This document shows, one piece after another, positions 19,076 through 27,276 of a stretch of DNA of 64,000 nucleotides. A program made the translations under genes and the position numbers. Below the pieces are notes generated by a model, which did not search any database, was not told the DNA's origin, and saw nothing but the letters and a program-made list of their open reading frames with translations. Within the stretch, counting starts at the first letter, position 1. Each line of letters opens with the position of its first letter. This DNA comes from Pseudomonas sp. S31. GTDB taxonomy: Bacteria > Pseudomonadota > Gammaproteobacteria > Pseudomonadales > Pseudomonadaceae. The stretch covers positions 1 through 64,000 of the forward strand of contig NZ_JACVVE010000001.1 of assembly GCF_016648105.1 (NCBI RefSeq), in the 5' to 3' direction.

Positions 19076-19431
19076 ACGACCCTCTTTATTATGCTTATAA
19101 ACCAATCCATCAACATCGCACTTTCAATAAGGCGGGTAGAGATCAGTGCGAGTACGCTTGGCAGTCGGTTCGAATCCGAACCTGAGTCAACACCGGCACG
19201 CAGAATGTCCTGCTTCAAATTATTCGACATCGAGTTGTCAATGCCGCGCCGTAGTTTTTAAGTTAGGCCCTGATCCGCAGAGGGTCCAACGACATTTGTA
19301 ACGCCCAAACCATTACCTGAAGTTATCAATCGACCTGCAAGCACGGTGCTAGACCGCCGCGCATTTACCGCCAGGCGTGCAACAGGCTAGAGTGATCGAC
19401 CAGGCCAGCCGAAGGATTCAGCCCCACCACC
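19076..19431. other. Divergent intergenic region, no gene
   Basis: The 356 bp between the ABC ATPase (minus) and the LysR gene (plus) are AT-richer than the flanks and must hold both promoters. A TTGACA-like -35 (minus strand, 19236-19241) is visible but lacks a convincing -10. A T-arm-like sequence ggttcgaatcc occurs at 19167-19177 but no tRNA can be built around it. No open reading frame of note. Confidence 0.6.
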
Positions 19432-20439
19432 ATGGTCAGACACTCCGAACCCGATCAGACACTGATCAAGATGCCATCCCTGCGGGCGGTGAAGGTTTTC
19501 GTGGCCGCCGCCAAGTACCAGAACTTCACCCGCGCCGCCGAGGCGCTGTGCGTCACACAGGCAGCGGTAAGCCGGCAGATCCGTGAGCTGGAGACGTATC
19601 TGGGCGCCGAGCTGTTCGCCCGGGTGGGCCGTGCGGTGGAATTGACCGTGGCGGGGTCGATCTTCTTCGATGCCGTGCAACTGTCGTTCGTCAACATTTC
19701 CCAGGCCGCCGAACGTATCCGCAGCAACAGCAACGCCAAGCATGTGGTCACCCTGTGCTGTTCGCCGGCATTCGCCGCCCTGTGGCTTGGCCCGCGCCTG
19801 TCGGCGTTTTTCGACGACAACCCGGACATCGACATCAACCTGGTGACCACGCAGAACTTCCTGGCCATGGAGCCGGGGGTGCGTCCGGACATCTACATCA
19901 CCAAGCTCGGCAGGATCCAGACCGGCTACAGCTGCCACCCGCTCAACCATGACGTGATCTACCCGGTGTGTACCCCACAGTACCTGGCCCAGCACCCGCA
20001 GTTGCGTACCCTGGAAGGCCTGCGCGACGCATCCCTGCTCAACCTCAGCCCCTATGGCCGCTCGCAGGTGGCCGAGCACGTCGACTGGAACGTCTGGCTG
20101 GCCTTCCATGACATCGACCTGAACAGCCGGGCCAATGGTGCGGCGCATTTCTTCAACGCCAACGACTACAACCTGCTGGTGCAGTTCGCCCTGAACCACC
20201 GCGGGGTGGCGCTGGGCTGGCACCACTTGGTCCAGCCCCTGGTCGCCCAGGGTTTGCTGGTGCGCCCGGTGGCGGAGCAACTGGTGCTCAAGGACACCTT
20301 CCACTTCCTCGCTTTCAACGACGACAAGGAGCACGACTCGAGTTGCCGGCGGTTGCGCGAGTGGCTGCTGGAGCAATTCGCACCGTTGCTGGCGGAGTTG
20401 AGACACAGTTTGCAATCATCGCAGGCGCCCGCTCAGTAA
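19432..20439 (+). CDS. LysR family transcriptional regulator (GcvA-like)
   Basis: A 335-residue LysR protein with an N-terminal helix-turn-helix (FVAAAKYQNFTRAAEALCVTQAAVSRQIRELE) and a GcvA/AmpR-like effector domain. Neither possible start has a clear Shine-Dalgarno; the ATG at 19471 (MPSLRAVKVF) would give the more usual LysR N-terminus. It is divergent from the quaternary-amine transporter operon and is a natural candidate to control it. The effector is unknown. Confidence 0.88.
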   Translation: MVRHSEPDQTLIKMPSLRAVKVFVAAAKYQNFTRAAEALCVTQAAVSRQIRELETYLGAELFARVGRAVELTVAGSIFFDAVQLSFVNISQAAERIRSNSNAKHVVTLCCSPAFAALWLGPRLSAFFDDNPDIDINLVTTQNFLAMEPGVRPDIYITKLGRIQTGYSCHPLNHDVIYPVCTPQYLAQHPQLRTLEGLRDASLLNLSPYGRSQVAEHVDWNVWLAFHDIDLNSRANGAAHFFNANDYNLLVQFALNHRGVALGWHHLVQPLVAQGLLVRPVAEQLVLKDTFHFLAFNDDKEHDSSCRRLREWLLEQFAPLLAELRHSLQSSQAPAQ

Positions 20440-20477
20440 CCACTGAGCAGTCAGAGCCAGGCAGACGCCAGCCCCCG

Positions 20478-21209
20478 TCACTGCACCGGCAGGAAGTTCA
20501 TCAGCAGCAGGCTCTGGGCATAGTTCAGCCCGATCCGCCGATACCGCTCGTCCAGCAACTCGGCCAACAAGTCCAGGCGTGCGACGATCTTGCCGAACTC
20601 CACCGCGAAACTGAGGTTGCTGCCCTCCTCTGAAATTTCGTTGGAAAACAGCAGCAACACGCCGTTGGCGTCCTGGCGCTGACTGAGCATCCAGGTGGCC
20701 TTCTCGATATTGCGCGCGGCGTTGCTGATGAACAGTGGGTCGATGGTGTCGGTCATGTAGAACTCGGTGCGCCCGCCGTGGGCAGTGATCAGCATGCTGC
20801 CGATGGCATAGATGAACGCACCGACGCGGTCACCGCGAAACTCCGGGCTCAAGGCATAACTCAGGGCGGCCAGGTCACGCCGGTCGCCCAGCTGCGGCAA
20901 TGGTTGGCGCTGCTCGATGGCCAGGCGGATCTGGCGCTCGGCGGTGGTGGCATCGAGGTAGCCGGAGAGTTTCCATTGGTTGGGATTGCGCAGGTAGAGC
21001 TTGTTCATCAACAGATACAGGCTCTGCAGATTGTCACGCATGGCCAGGGTGGCCATGCGATCGACACTGGTCTGGAACAGTTCGCTGGGCTTGCCGTTGC
21101 CGAACTGGTTGACGATGTCGCGGCCCTGCTCCTGGGTGCAGGCCCCGAGGCAGAGAAAGGTGGCCACCAGGATCAGGCGGCGTGGAAAGGATGACGTGCT
21201 TGCAACCAT
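20478..21209 (-). CDS. Hypothetical lipoprotein
   Basis: A 243-residue protein of unknown function. The N-terminus is a lipoprotein signal: positive residues, a hydrophobic run and the lipobox LGAC with Cys24. The mature part is mostly predicted helix, with TSVDRMATLAMRDNLQSLYLLMNKLYLRNP and repeated hydrophobic helices near the C-terminus, and no catalytic motif that I recognise. It is convergent with the LysR gene and followed upstream by the REP pair. Likely anchored in the outer membrane facing the periplasm. Confidence 0.8.
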   Translation of the reverse strand: MVASTSSFPRRLILVATFLCLGACTQEQGRDIVNQFGNGKPSELFQTSVDRMATLAMRDNLQSLYLLMNKLYLRNPNQWKLSGYLDATTAERQIRLAIEQRQPLPQLGDRRDLAALSYALSPEFRGDRVGAFIYAIGSMLITAHGGRTEFYMTDTIDPLFISNAARNIEKATWMLSQRQDANGVLLLFSNEISEEGSNLSFAVEFGKIVARLDLLAELLDERYRRIGLNYAQSLLLMNFLPVQ

Positions 21210-21315
21210 TGATCCGGGTCGAAATCGGCGGCCACGCTGGGGGTCGGCGCGGCCTGGCCATTCATAGAGCCCGGAAATTCGAAAAAGTGCGATGGCCGTG
21301 GGTGTTCGATCGTAG

Positions 21316-21407
21316 CGGCCCTTTCGCGGGCAACCCCGCTCCCACAGGATTTCACTGCATCCAGGGCCTCTGCGGTACCTGTGGGAGCGGCGGTTCGCCG
21401 CTGCGAC
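21316..21407. repeat. Inverted REP pair (variant)
   Basis: cggccctttcgcgggcaaccccgctcccacagg and cctgtgggagcggcggttcgccgctgcg face each other. The second arm has a diverged core. It lies in the 222-bp gap between the phosphatase and lipoprotein genes, just past the phosphatase stop. Confidence 0.75.
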
Positions 21408-21431
21408 TTGCCCCCGAAGAGGTCAGTACGG

Positions 21432-22223
21432 TTACATGCCGTGACGCAGCATCTCCACCACTTGCGCATGCAACACGGGGTCGCCGCAGGCCACCACGCA
21501 CCCACCATTTTGCGCCGAACTGCCGTCCCAAGCGGTGATAACCCCACCCGCTCCCTCGATGATCGGCATCAGTGCCTGTACGTCATATGGCTGCAGGCTC
21601 GCTTCGACGATCACATCGACAAACCCCGAAGCCAGCATGCAATAGGCATAGCAATCCCCCCCATAGCGCATCAACCGTGCCTGCTTGGCCACCGCCTCGA
21701 ATGCCGACTTGCGCGTCGGGGTGTCGAACATGTCCGGCGTGGTGCACATCAGCGTCGCCGCCGACAGCTCGGCGCAGGCGCGGGTCTTCAGCGCCGTACT
21801 GCCTCGCCAGGCGCCCTCCGGCGTGCCGACGAAACGCTCACCGGTAAAGGGCTGGTTCATCACCCCGACCACCGGCCGCTCGCCGTCGTTCAGAGCGATC
21901 AACGTGCCCCACAGCGGCAGCCCGGTAATGAACGCACGAGTGCCATCGATGGGGTCAAGCACCCAGGTCAACGGGCTACTGCCCACCGCCACGCCGGCTT
22001 CCTCGCCGAGGATGCCGTGCTCCGGGTAACGTGCCTGGATCAATGCGCGCATGGCGTCCTCGGCCGCCTTGTCGGCCACGGTCACCGGGTCGTACAAGCG
22101 CCCGCCCTTGTCCTCGACATCCAGGCTGGCACGGAAGTACGGCTCGATGGCCAAGGCGGCGGCATCGGCCAGTTGCTCGGCGAAGGCGCGGAATTCGCCG
22201 ATCTGGTCAGCGCTCAGGGGCAT
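21432..22223 (-). CDS. Inositol monophosphatase family protein, histidinol-phosphatase-like
   Basis: A 263-residue Mg2+-dependent phosphatase. The metal-binding motifs are present: GILGEEAG and WVLDPIDGTRAFI, then the C-terminal WDGSSAQNGG. The DPIDGTRAFITGLPLWGTLIAL form fits the HisN-type histidinol-phosphate phosphatase branch better than SuhB, but other sugar phosphates are possible. I start at the ATG at 22223 (MPLSADQIGEFRAFA); the frame continues to 22409. Confidence 0.88.
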   Translation of the reverse strand: MPLSADQIGEFRAFAEQLADAAALAIEPYFRASLDVEDKGGRLYDPVTVADKAAEDAMRALIQARYPEHGILGEEAGVAVGSSPLTWVLDPIDGTRAFITGLPLWGTLIALNDGERPVVGVMNQPFTGERFVGTPEGAWRGSTALKTRACAELSAATLMCTTPDMFDTPTRKSAFEAVAKQARLMRYGGDCYAYCMLASGFVDVIVEASLQPYDVQALMPIIEGAGGVITAWDGSSAQNGGCVVACGDPVLHAQVVEMLRHGM

Positions 22224-22384
22224 GGGGCAAGACTCTTGGAAATGACGGGCCCGCATCATAACCGAGAATCCACGGCAGGATCGCCTGACAAGCGCTTGAA
22301 CCGCCTGGCCTGGCATTTTTGCCAGTATTGCCAGTTTGCTGATCGCTATAGATTGATTGCTTCTCGACGATTGGGGGCAAGGCA

Positions 22385-23698
22385 ATGGCGCGCAGACAAG
22401 CTGGCACAATCGACACGTCCTATGGAGCTAACGGTAGCGCGGACATTCCCGCCGAGCGTCCCCATGATCCAGCCAACGTTTCACTGCAGGTCGAGCCCTC
22501 AATCAGCGATGGCAACGGCAATCTGGTCTTCTTCGGCTATAACCCTGGGGACTCGGATTGTGGCTTGTTTACCCGAATTCTGGTCAATGGCCAATGGGAC
22601 AGCGCGACTGGCCATGTGCCGATAGCGGTGGCAGGCAGCCTGCACCTACCGGACGAAAGCCTACGGTTCAGGTCTCTTCTCGCGATCACCGTCGACGGGC
22701 GACCGACCTACTATGCAGCAGGGTCTCCGACCTACTTCGACTATGAACAAGGTCGATTCCTCAATTATCTGGGCATCAGTCGATTCGACCAGGACTTCCA
22801 ACCGGTAAAAACCTTCGGCGAGGATGGCCATGCCTTGCCAGAACCAGGGCAGCCCTGGGAAATGAGCCGAAGAACGGTCAATCGACCAAACGCGGCGTTC
22901 TATAGCGCGGAGAACCCCTTGGCAATGTCCGCCGGCCTGCTACGCACGATCTTCCCTTGCACCGTCGGCGATGAAGACGATGAAGTGACGCACAGCTGGC
23001 TGGCCACCTTGCACCCAAACACGGGCGAGCTGGTGGAGGCACTGGGCGAGCAGCGCAATCGCTCCACATTGCCCTTGAGCGACCGTGGCGCAATGCCGTT
23101 GAAGGTGCTGCGGGCGCACTTCTTCGAGGATGGCGGTTTCGTCGTGATCGCGCATCGAGGCGATGACCACGTGATACTTCAGCGCTACAACGCACACGGC
23201 ATGCCCATCGAAGAGTTCGGCGATCAAGGTCAAAGGGATCTGTTCCCCTACCAAGGCAGCATGAGGCTGGGTATGGGCTATCGAAACGGGCGAATCGTGG
23301 TCTCCAGGGCCATGGAAATGCAACTCACCGAACCGACCACCGTGTATGCCTTCACCGATGACGGTGACAACGACCCGGCATTCAACAATGGCCAACCCGT
23401 CACGCTTTCCAGGGACGACAAGGGCTTGGCGCTGGGCCAACTGGTCATAGACGAGCACGATCGGATCGTGCTGGGTGGCGCTCATTTGACGGCGGTTAAC
23501 GTCGGGGAACTCAACGTTTTCCGCCTCACCAGGGCTGGCCTCCTGGACCCCGAGTTTGGCAACGGAGGCCTGTTCGAGGGAGGAAGCGAATTTCGTACGG
23601 CAAACAAGTTGTTCCTGAATCAGGATGGTATTCGCATCCTGACGTTGTTCCCCACTGAAGGGTATTTTCTGGAGCGGGTGCTGAAACTCCACAATTGA
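22385..23698 (+). CDS. Delta-60-repeat-like hypothetical protein
   Basis: A 437-residue protein that begins with TIDTSYGANGSAD and ends with LLDPEFGNGGLFEGG, both of the 'D..FG..G' form of delta-60 repeats, with related stretches between (FGEDGHAL, FGDQGQRD, DPAFNNGQP). Such repeats usually build beta-propeller-like domains. I see no signal peptide and no catalytic motif. The start has a G-rich sequence a few bases upstream. Codon use is less GC-biased than in the neighbours, which suggests an accessory gene. Confidence 0.75.
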   Translation: MARRQAGTIDTSYGANGSADIPAERPHDPANVSLQVEPSISDGNGNLVFFGYNPGDSDCGLFTRILVNGQWDSATGHVPIAVAGSLHLPDESLRFRSLLAITVDGRPTYYAAGSPTYFDYEQGRFLNYLGISRFDQDFQPVKTFGEDGHALPEPGQPWEMSRRTVNRPNAAFYSAENPLAMSAGLLRTIFPCTVGDEDDEVTHSWLATLHPNTGELVEALGEQRNRSTLPLSDRGAMPLKVLRAHFFEDGGFVVIAHRGDDHVILQRYNAHGMPIEEFGDQGQRDLFPYQGSMRLGMGYRNGRIVVSRAMEMQLTEPTTVYAFTDDGDNDPAFNNGQPVTLSRDDKGLALGQLVIDEHDRIVLGGAHLTAVNVGELNVFRLTRAGLLDPEFGNGGLFEGGSEFRTANKLFLNQDGIRILTLFPTEGYFLERVLKLHN

Positions 23699-23788
23699 GC
23701 CTGCGCGCATCGGGCGCAGCCGGGTCTAAACTGAACAAACCAGAACACATGGCAAGAACCGGGGGGCTGCCGCACGTGGAGGTGTGAG

Positions 23789-24679
23789 ATGAGCCAGTTC
23801 AAGCGTTTGTTCGTCATGCTCGGCCCGCAGATGCGCCATACGCCTGCCCTGCAGCGCGGCGTCGCGTTGGCGCAGACCAGCGGTGCGCTGCTCGACCTGA
23901 ATGTGTTCGTCGACGAGGTCGACACCTTTGGCCTGATGAACGATGGCCGCGAGCGCGAGCGGCTGCTCGAACACAACCGCCAGTGGCTGGCCGACGAAGT
24001 CGAGCAACTGCGCAACGACGGTCTCGACGTGTCCACCGAGATGCGCCTGACCCGCGACCCGCTGGCCAGTGTGCTGGAGCAGGTCGAACGCCTGGGCTGC
24101 GACCTGCTGGTCAAGGACGTGCAACATGAGCCGATACTCAAGCGCTTGCTAGTGACCCCGCTGGACTGGCAACTGCTCAAGGAAAGCCCGGTTGCCGTGC
24201 ACCTGGTCAGCGATATCCGCCTGCCGCTGCCCCGGCAGATCGCGGCGGCGGTCGACCTGCACTCTGTCGGTGACGGCGAGCACCTGGATGATCAGGTCAT
24301 CGCCAGCGCCCATGCCCTGGCCCTGCAGTGCAATGCCGAGCTGCACCTGCTGCATGTGTGCGATGCGGCGAAGACCCATATTGCCGATTTCGGTGCCGGC
24401 ACGGTGACCATGCCGGGTTTCGATGGCAGTGTGCGCTCGGCCCAGCGCACGGCGTTCAACCACCTGGGTGACCGCCACCAGGTGCCGCTGGAGCGCCGGC
24501 ACTTTCTCGAAGGCCCGGCGACCCGGGCGATCGCTCAGTACGTCAGCCATGAGCGTGTCGATGTGATCGTGATGGGTAGCCATCGGCACGATGCCTTGCA
24601 CACGTTCCTGGGTGGGACCACCGCGCATGTGGTGGAGCATCCGCTGTGCAATGTGCTGGCGATCAAGGCAGTGCGCTGA
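23789..24679 (+). CDS. Universal stress protein, tandem-domain (UspE-like)
   Basis: A 296-residue cytoplasmic protein with two Usp domains of about 145 residues each. The second ends with VIVMGSHRHDALHTFLGGTTAHVVEHPLCNVLAIK, the nucleotide-binding loop region with the G-x9-G-T/S pattern. A GGAGGTG just before the ATG is a strong ribosome-binding site. The family helps survival under starvation or oxidative stress; a specific role cannot be read. Confidence 0.9.
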   Translation: MSQFKRLFVMLGPQMRHTPALQRGVALAQTSGALLDLNVFVDEVDTFGLMNDGRERERLLEHNRQWLADEVEQLRNDGLDVSTEMRLTRDPLASVLEQVERLGCDLLVKDVQHEPILKRLLVTPLDWQLLKESPVAVHLVSDIRLPLPRQIAAAVDLHSVGDGEHLDDQVIASAHALALQCNAELHLLHVCDAAKTHIADFGAGTVTMPGFDGSVRSAQRTAFNHLGDRHQVPLERRHFLEGPATRAIAQYVSHERVDVIVMGSHRHDALHTFLGGTTAHVVEHPLCNVLAIKAVR

Positions 24680-24697
24680 GCCTCTGCTAAGCCGCTC

Positions 24698-25219
24698 TCA
24701 GAAACCTCTGCTGTAGAACAGCGAGTACGACTCGATCCCGTCGTTGGGCTGCTTGATCCCGGCATTGGAGTAGTGCATCGCCCGCAGGCCGATTTTCTGA
24801 TCCCCCGGCAGCTTCAAGCCGAAACCGATGCGGTCTTCGAAGTTGACTGCCGAGCCCAGGCGCTGGTCACCGACGTCGGTCTTGGAAAAGGCGGCCAGGC
24901 CGATGCCCGCTTCGATGTAGGGGGTATAGGTGAAGCCGCTGAATTCATAGGTGAACACCGGGCTGAACGACAGCGAGTGGGCGCCGCTGGCCTCACCGCC
25001 TTCCCAGTAGGTGTAGCCTGCGTCCCAGTAGCCGGTGACGTAGCCGGTATCGCTTTGCAGCCACTTCTTGTCCCAGTCGAATGACATGCCGAGACGGTAG
25101 GTCATATCCCCCTGGCCAGTGACGCCGATGGCGCCGGACACCTGTGCAGCCTGGGCCAGGCCTGCTCCAGCCAAGGCCAACATGGCTACGGCCAGCGAAG
25201 CGGCAAGACGGGTTTTCAT
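24698..25219 (-). CDS. pagL: Lipid A 3-O-deacylase PagL
   Basis: A 173-residue outer-membrane beta-barrel enzyme that removes the acyl chain at position 3 of lipid A. A signal peptide of about 25 residues (ending AQAA) is followed by alternating strand segments. The catalytic set His149, Ser151 and Glu163 is present in AMHYSNAGIKQPNDGIES, at the same positions and total length as I recall for P. aeruginosa PagL. The chain ends in phenylalanine. I start at the ATG at 25219; the frame runs to 25330. Confidence 0.93.
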   Translation of the reverse strand: MKTRLAASLAVAMLALAGAGLAQAAQVSGAIGVTGQGDMTYRLGMSFDWDKKWLQSDTGYVTGYWDAGYTYWEGGEASGAHSLSFSPVFTYEFSGFTYTPYIEAGIGLAAFSKTDVGDQRLGSAVNFEDRIGFGLKLPGDQKIGLRAMHYSNAGIKQPNDGIESYSLFYSRGF

Positions 25220-25341
25220 CGATGACTTCTCCTGATGGTCACGGGCAGGTCGCCATAGGGCGGCTAAGCCTGCAAGCAAATGGGGGCTCGTGCCCCTCGT
25301 CTTCTCGGCAGCCGATGCATAATCGACCACCTTGTAATACT

Positions 25342-25370
25342 TTTCTGATTATTGTCCAGATAATCAGAAA
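25342..25370. promoter_or_regulatory. 11-bp inverted repeat upstream of pagL
   Basis: TTTCTGATTAT-tgtccag-ATAATCAGAAA is a perfect 11-bp inverted repeat in an AT-rich stretch about 120 bp before the pagL start and 54 bp after the PhyH-like gene. It may be an operator or promoter element for pagL, or a terminator without a T-tract. Confidence 0.5.
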
Positions 25371-25423
25371 GTTAAAACGTTTTGCCATCTTATTGCTACC
25401 GTGCCCACCAGCCTCCTCGTCCT

Positions 25424-26170
25424 TTAGTCGTATTCTGCCTCCTCGTGGTCGCCCAGCAACCGCCGTTGCCGCGGTGTGGCCTCTTCCAGCACCTGCGGAT
25501 TGAAGCGCCAGTCGAGGTACGGCGAAAATTTCTGTGCCACCATGCGCCGTCCGTAATGCACCTGCAGCATGTCGCGCTGACGGGCCGCGCTGCAATTGGC
25601 GCCACCGCTGTGCCAGATATCGCTGCGAAACACCAATGCGTCTCCGGCCTGGCACAGCACCGCGCGCGCTTCCAACCCCCGCCAGCTGTCTTCGCCAGGC
25701 TGGGGAGCACGCCCCGCACGGTGGCTGCCCGGCACAACCCAGGTCGGCCCGATGCCATGGTCGATGTCACTGAGGTACACCTGCGCCGTGAGAATCTGCG
25801 CCGGTGGGCTGAAATCGCCCCGCTCGCTCAGCCACGCCGGCAACTCCATGGGCAGATGGTCCAGGTGCAGGCCAGTGCCGGTATAACCCGGGTGGCTACG
25901 CCAGGCGGTCTGGCCGATCACATGGCAGTCCCGGCCCAGCGTCGCTTCCGCCAGTTCGATCAATGGCGGCAGGTCGAGAAACGGCAACCACAGCGGGTTG
26001 CGGTTGAATACGCACTTGTAGTGTTCCAGCAGCCCCTGGTAGTCCCAGTGGACCGGTTGCAGGTCATCGATGGCGCAGCGCAGCAAGGCGATGCGCAAAG
26101 GCTCCAACACACCAGGCAGCACCACATAACCCTGGTCTTCCAGCGCTTGCAGCTGCATGTCCAGACTCAT
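25424..26170 (-). CDS. Phytanoyl-CoA dioxygenase (PhyH) family protein
   Basis: A 248-residue Fe(II)/2-oxoglutarate-type oxygenase. The metal motif H-x-D is in GLHLDHLPMELP and the distal histidine in SDIWHSGGANCSAARQRD, whose arginine would hold 2-oxoglutarate. The fold start VVLPGVLEP and the VPGSHRAGR stretch are family hallmarks. The substrate is unknown. An operator-like inverted repeat sits 22 bp upstream of the ATG. Confidence 0.87.
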   Translation of the reverse strand: MSLDMQLQALEDQGYVVLPGVLEPLRIALLRCAIDDLQPVHWDYQGLLEHYKCVFNRNPLWLPFLDLPPLIELAEATLGRDCHVIGQTAWRSHPGYTGTGLHLDHLPMELPAWLSERGDFSPPAQILTAQVYLSDIDHGIGPTWVVPGSHRAGRAPQPGEDSWRGLEARAVLCQAGDALVFRSDIWHSGGANCSAARQRDMLQVHYGRRMVAQKFSPYLDWRFNPQVLEEATPRQRRLLGDHEEAEYD

Positions 26171-26191
26171 CGCGATACGCTCCTCGAAGCC

Positions 26192-26213
26192 CTGGAGTAC
26201 AAATGTACCCCAG
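26192..26213. promoter_or_regulatory. Operator-like inverted repeat upstream of the PhyH-like gene
   Basis: CTGGAGTAC-aaat-GTACCCCAG pairs 8 of 9 positions and lies 22 bp upstream of the PhyH-family start codon. It vaguely resembles the P. putida LexA2 box (AGTAC-N4-GTGCT, recalled), with two mismatches in the second half. Confidence 0.4.
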
Positions 26214-26304
26214 AGGATGGTGTTCGCCCCCTCCCAGGGGATGGCTTACCTATTATCTGATGCGCTGTCGTGACCGGTGTTCGCCCGGACACATGGTCGG
26301 GTGC

Positions 26305-27177
26305 CTACGCCGCGCGTCGCTCCTCGAGCAGCTTGACGAACATGCTCAGGCTGCGCGAAACGGTGCCGCGGCGCCATACCAGCCAGGTCTTGAGGTAGCG
26401 AAAGTCCTCCGACATCGGCCAGGCGCTGACCGTGCTGCAACCGGGCATGTTGTCGAGCATGCTGCGCGGCAGCATGGCCAGGCCGGCACCGGCGCTGACG
26501 CAGGCAAGCATGCCATGGTAAGACTCCATCTCGTGGATCTTGCCAGGCACCGCCTGGTCCTGGACGAACCAACTCTCGAAATGGTGGCGGTACGAGCAGT
26601 TGGCCCGGAACGCATAGATGTTCGCGCCGTTGACGTCTTGGGCGCGGGTCACCGGCGGGTGGTTGAGCGGCGAGATCACCACCATTTCCTCTTCGAACAC
26701 CGGCATGCCTTCGAGCGTCGGGTGCAGCACCGGGCCGTCGACGAAGGCCGCCACCAGGCGCCCGGACAGCACGCCCTCGAGCATGGTCCCCGACGGGCCG
26801 GTGGACAGGTCGAGGTCGACCTTGGGGTAGCGTTGGTTGTAGGCCGCCAGCAGCGCGGGAATACGCACTGCCGCGGTACTTTCCAGCGAACCCAGGGCGA
26901 AGGTGCCCTGGGGGTCCTCGCCGGCCACGGTCAGCCGCGCCTCATGCACCAGGTCGAGGATGCGCCGGGTGTACTCGAGGAAGTTCCACCCCGCCGGCGA
27001 CAGCCGGAGGCGGCTTTTCTCGCGGATGAACAGCTGCACGCCAAGGTCTTCTTCGAGTTGCTTGATGCGGGTGGTCAGGTTCGACGGCACCCGGTGGATG
27101 TGCTGGGCGGCGGCGCTGATGCTGCCTTGTTCGGCCACGGCCTTGAAGATCTCCAACTGCACGAGGTCCACGATCAT
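26305..27177 (-). CDS. LysR regulator, PtrR-like (putrescine/SSADH control)
   Basis: A 290-residue LysR protein: [20 protein letters not shown] with the helix-turn-helix [21 protein letters not shown], a wording typical of PtrR/YneJ relatives. It is divergent from the succinate-semialdehyde dehydrogenase gene 99 bp away, the same arrangement as ptrR and sad in enterobacteria, so I infer that it controls that gene in response to putrescine or succinate semialdehyde. GGAG is very close to the ATG; a GTG six bases inside (27171) would be better spaced. Confidence 0.88.
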   Translation of the reverse strand: MIVDLVQLEIFKAVAEQGSISAAAQHIHRVPSNLTTRIKQLEEDLGVQLFIREKSRLRLSPAGWNFLEYTRRILDLVHEARLTVAGEDPQGTFALGSLESTAAVRIPALLAAYNQRYPKVDLDLSTGPSGTMLEGVLSGRLVAAFVDGPVLHPTLEGMPVFEEEMVVISPLNHPPVTRAQDVNGANIYAFRANCSYRHHFESWFVQDQAVPGKIHEMESYHGMLACVSAGAGLAMLPRSMLDNMPGCSTVSAWPMSEDFRYLKTWLVWRRGTVSRSLSMFVKLLEERRAA

Positions 27178-27276
27178 TCTCCAAACGTGAATGTTTCGCT
27201 CATTATTATTCAGTTTTCAATAAAGCCATAGCCCACTAGTCTGGCGTCACGGATCAACAACAATGAGTGCCCAGCC

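Noticed and set aside
19141..19200. tRNA-like T-arm ggttcgaatcc
   Set aside because: No matching acceptor stem, D-arm or anticodon arm can be formed in the flanks on either strand, so it is most likely chance or a short palindrome.
26192..26213. LexA2 box before the PhyH-like gene
   Set aside because: The second half has two mismatches to the recalled P. putida LexA2 consensus, and the gene has no link to DNA damage; kept only as an unspecified operator-like repeat.
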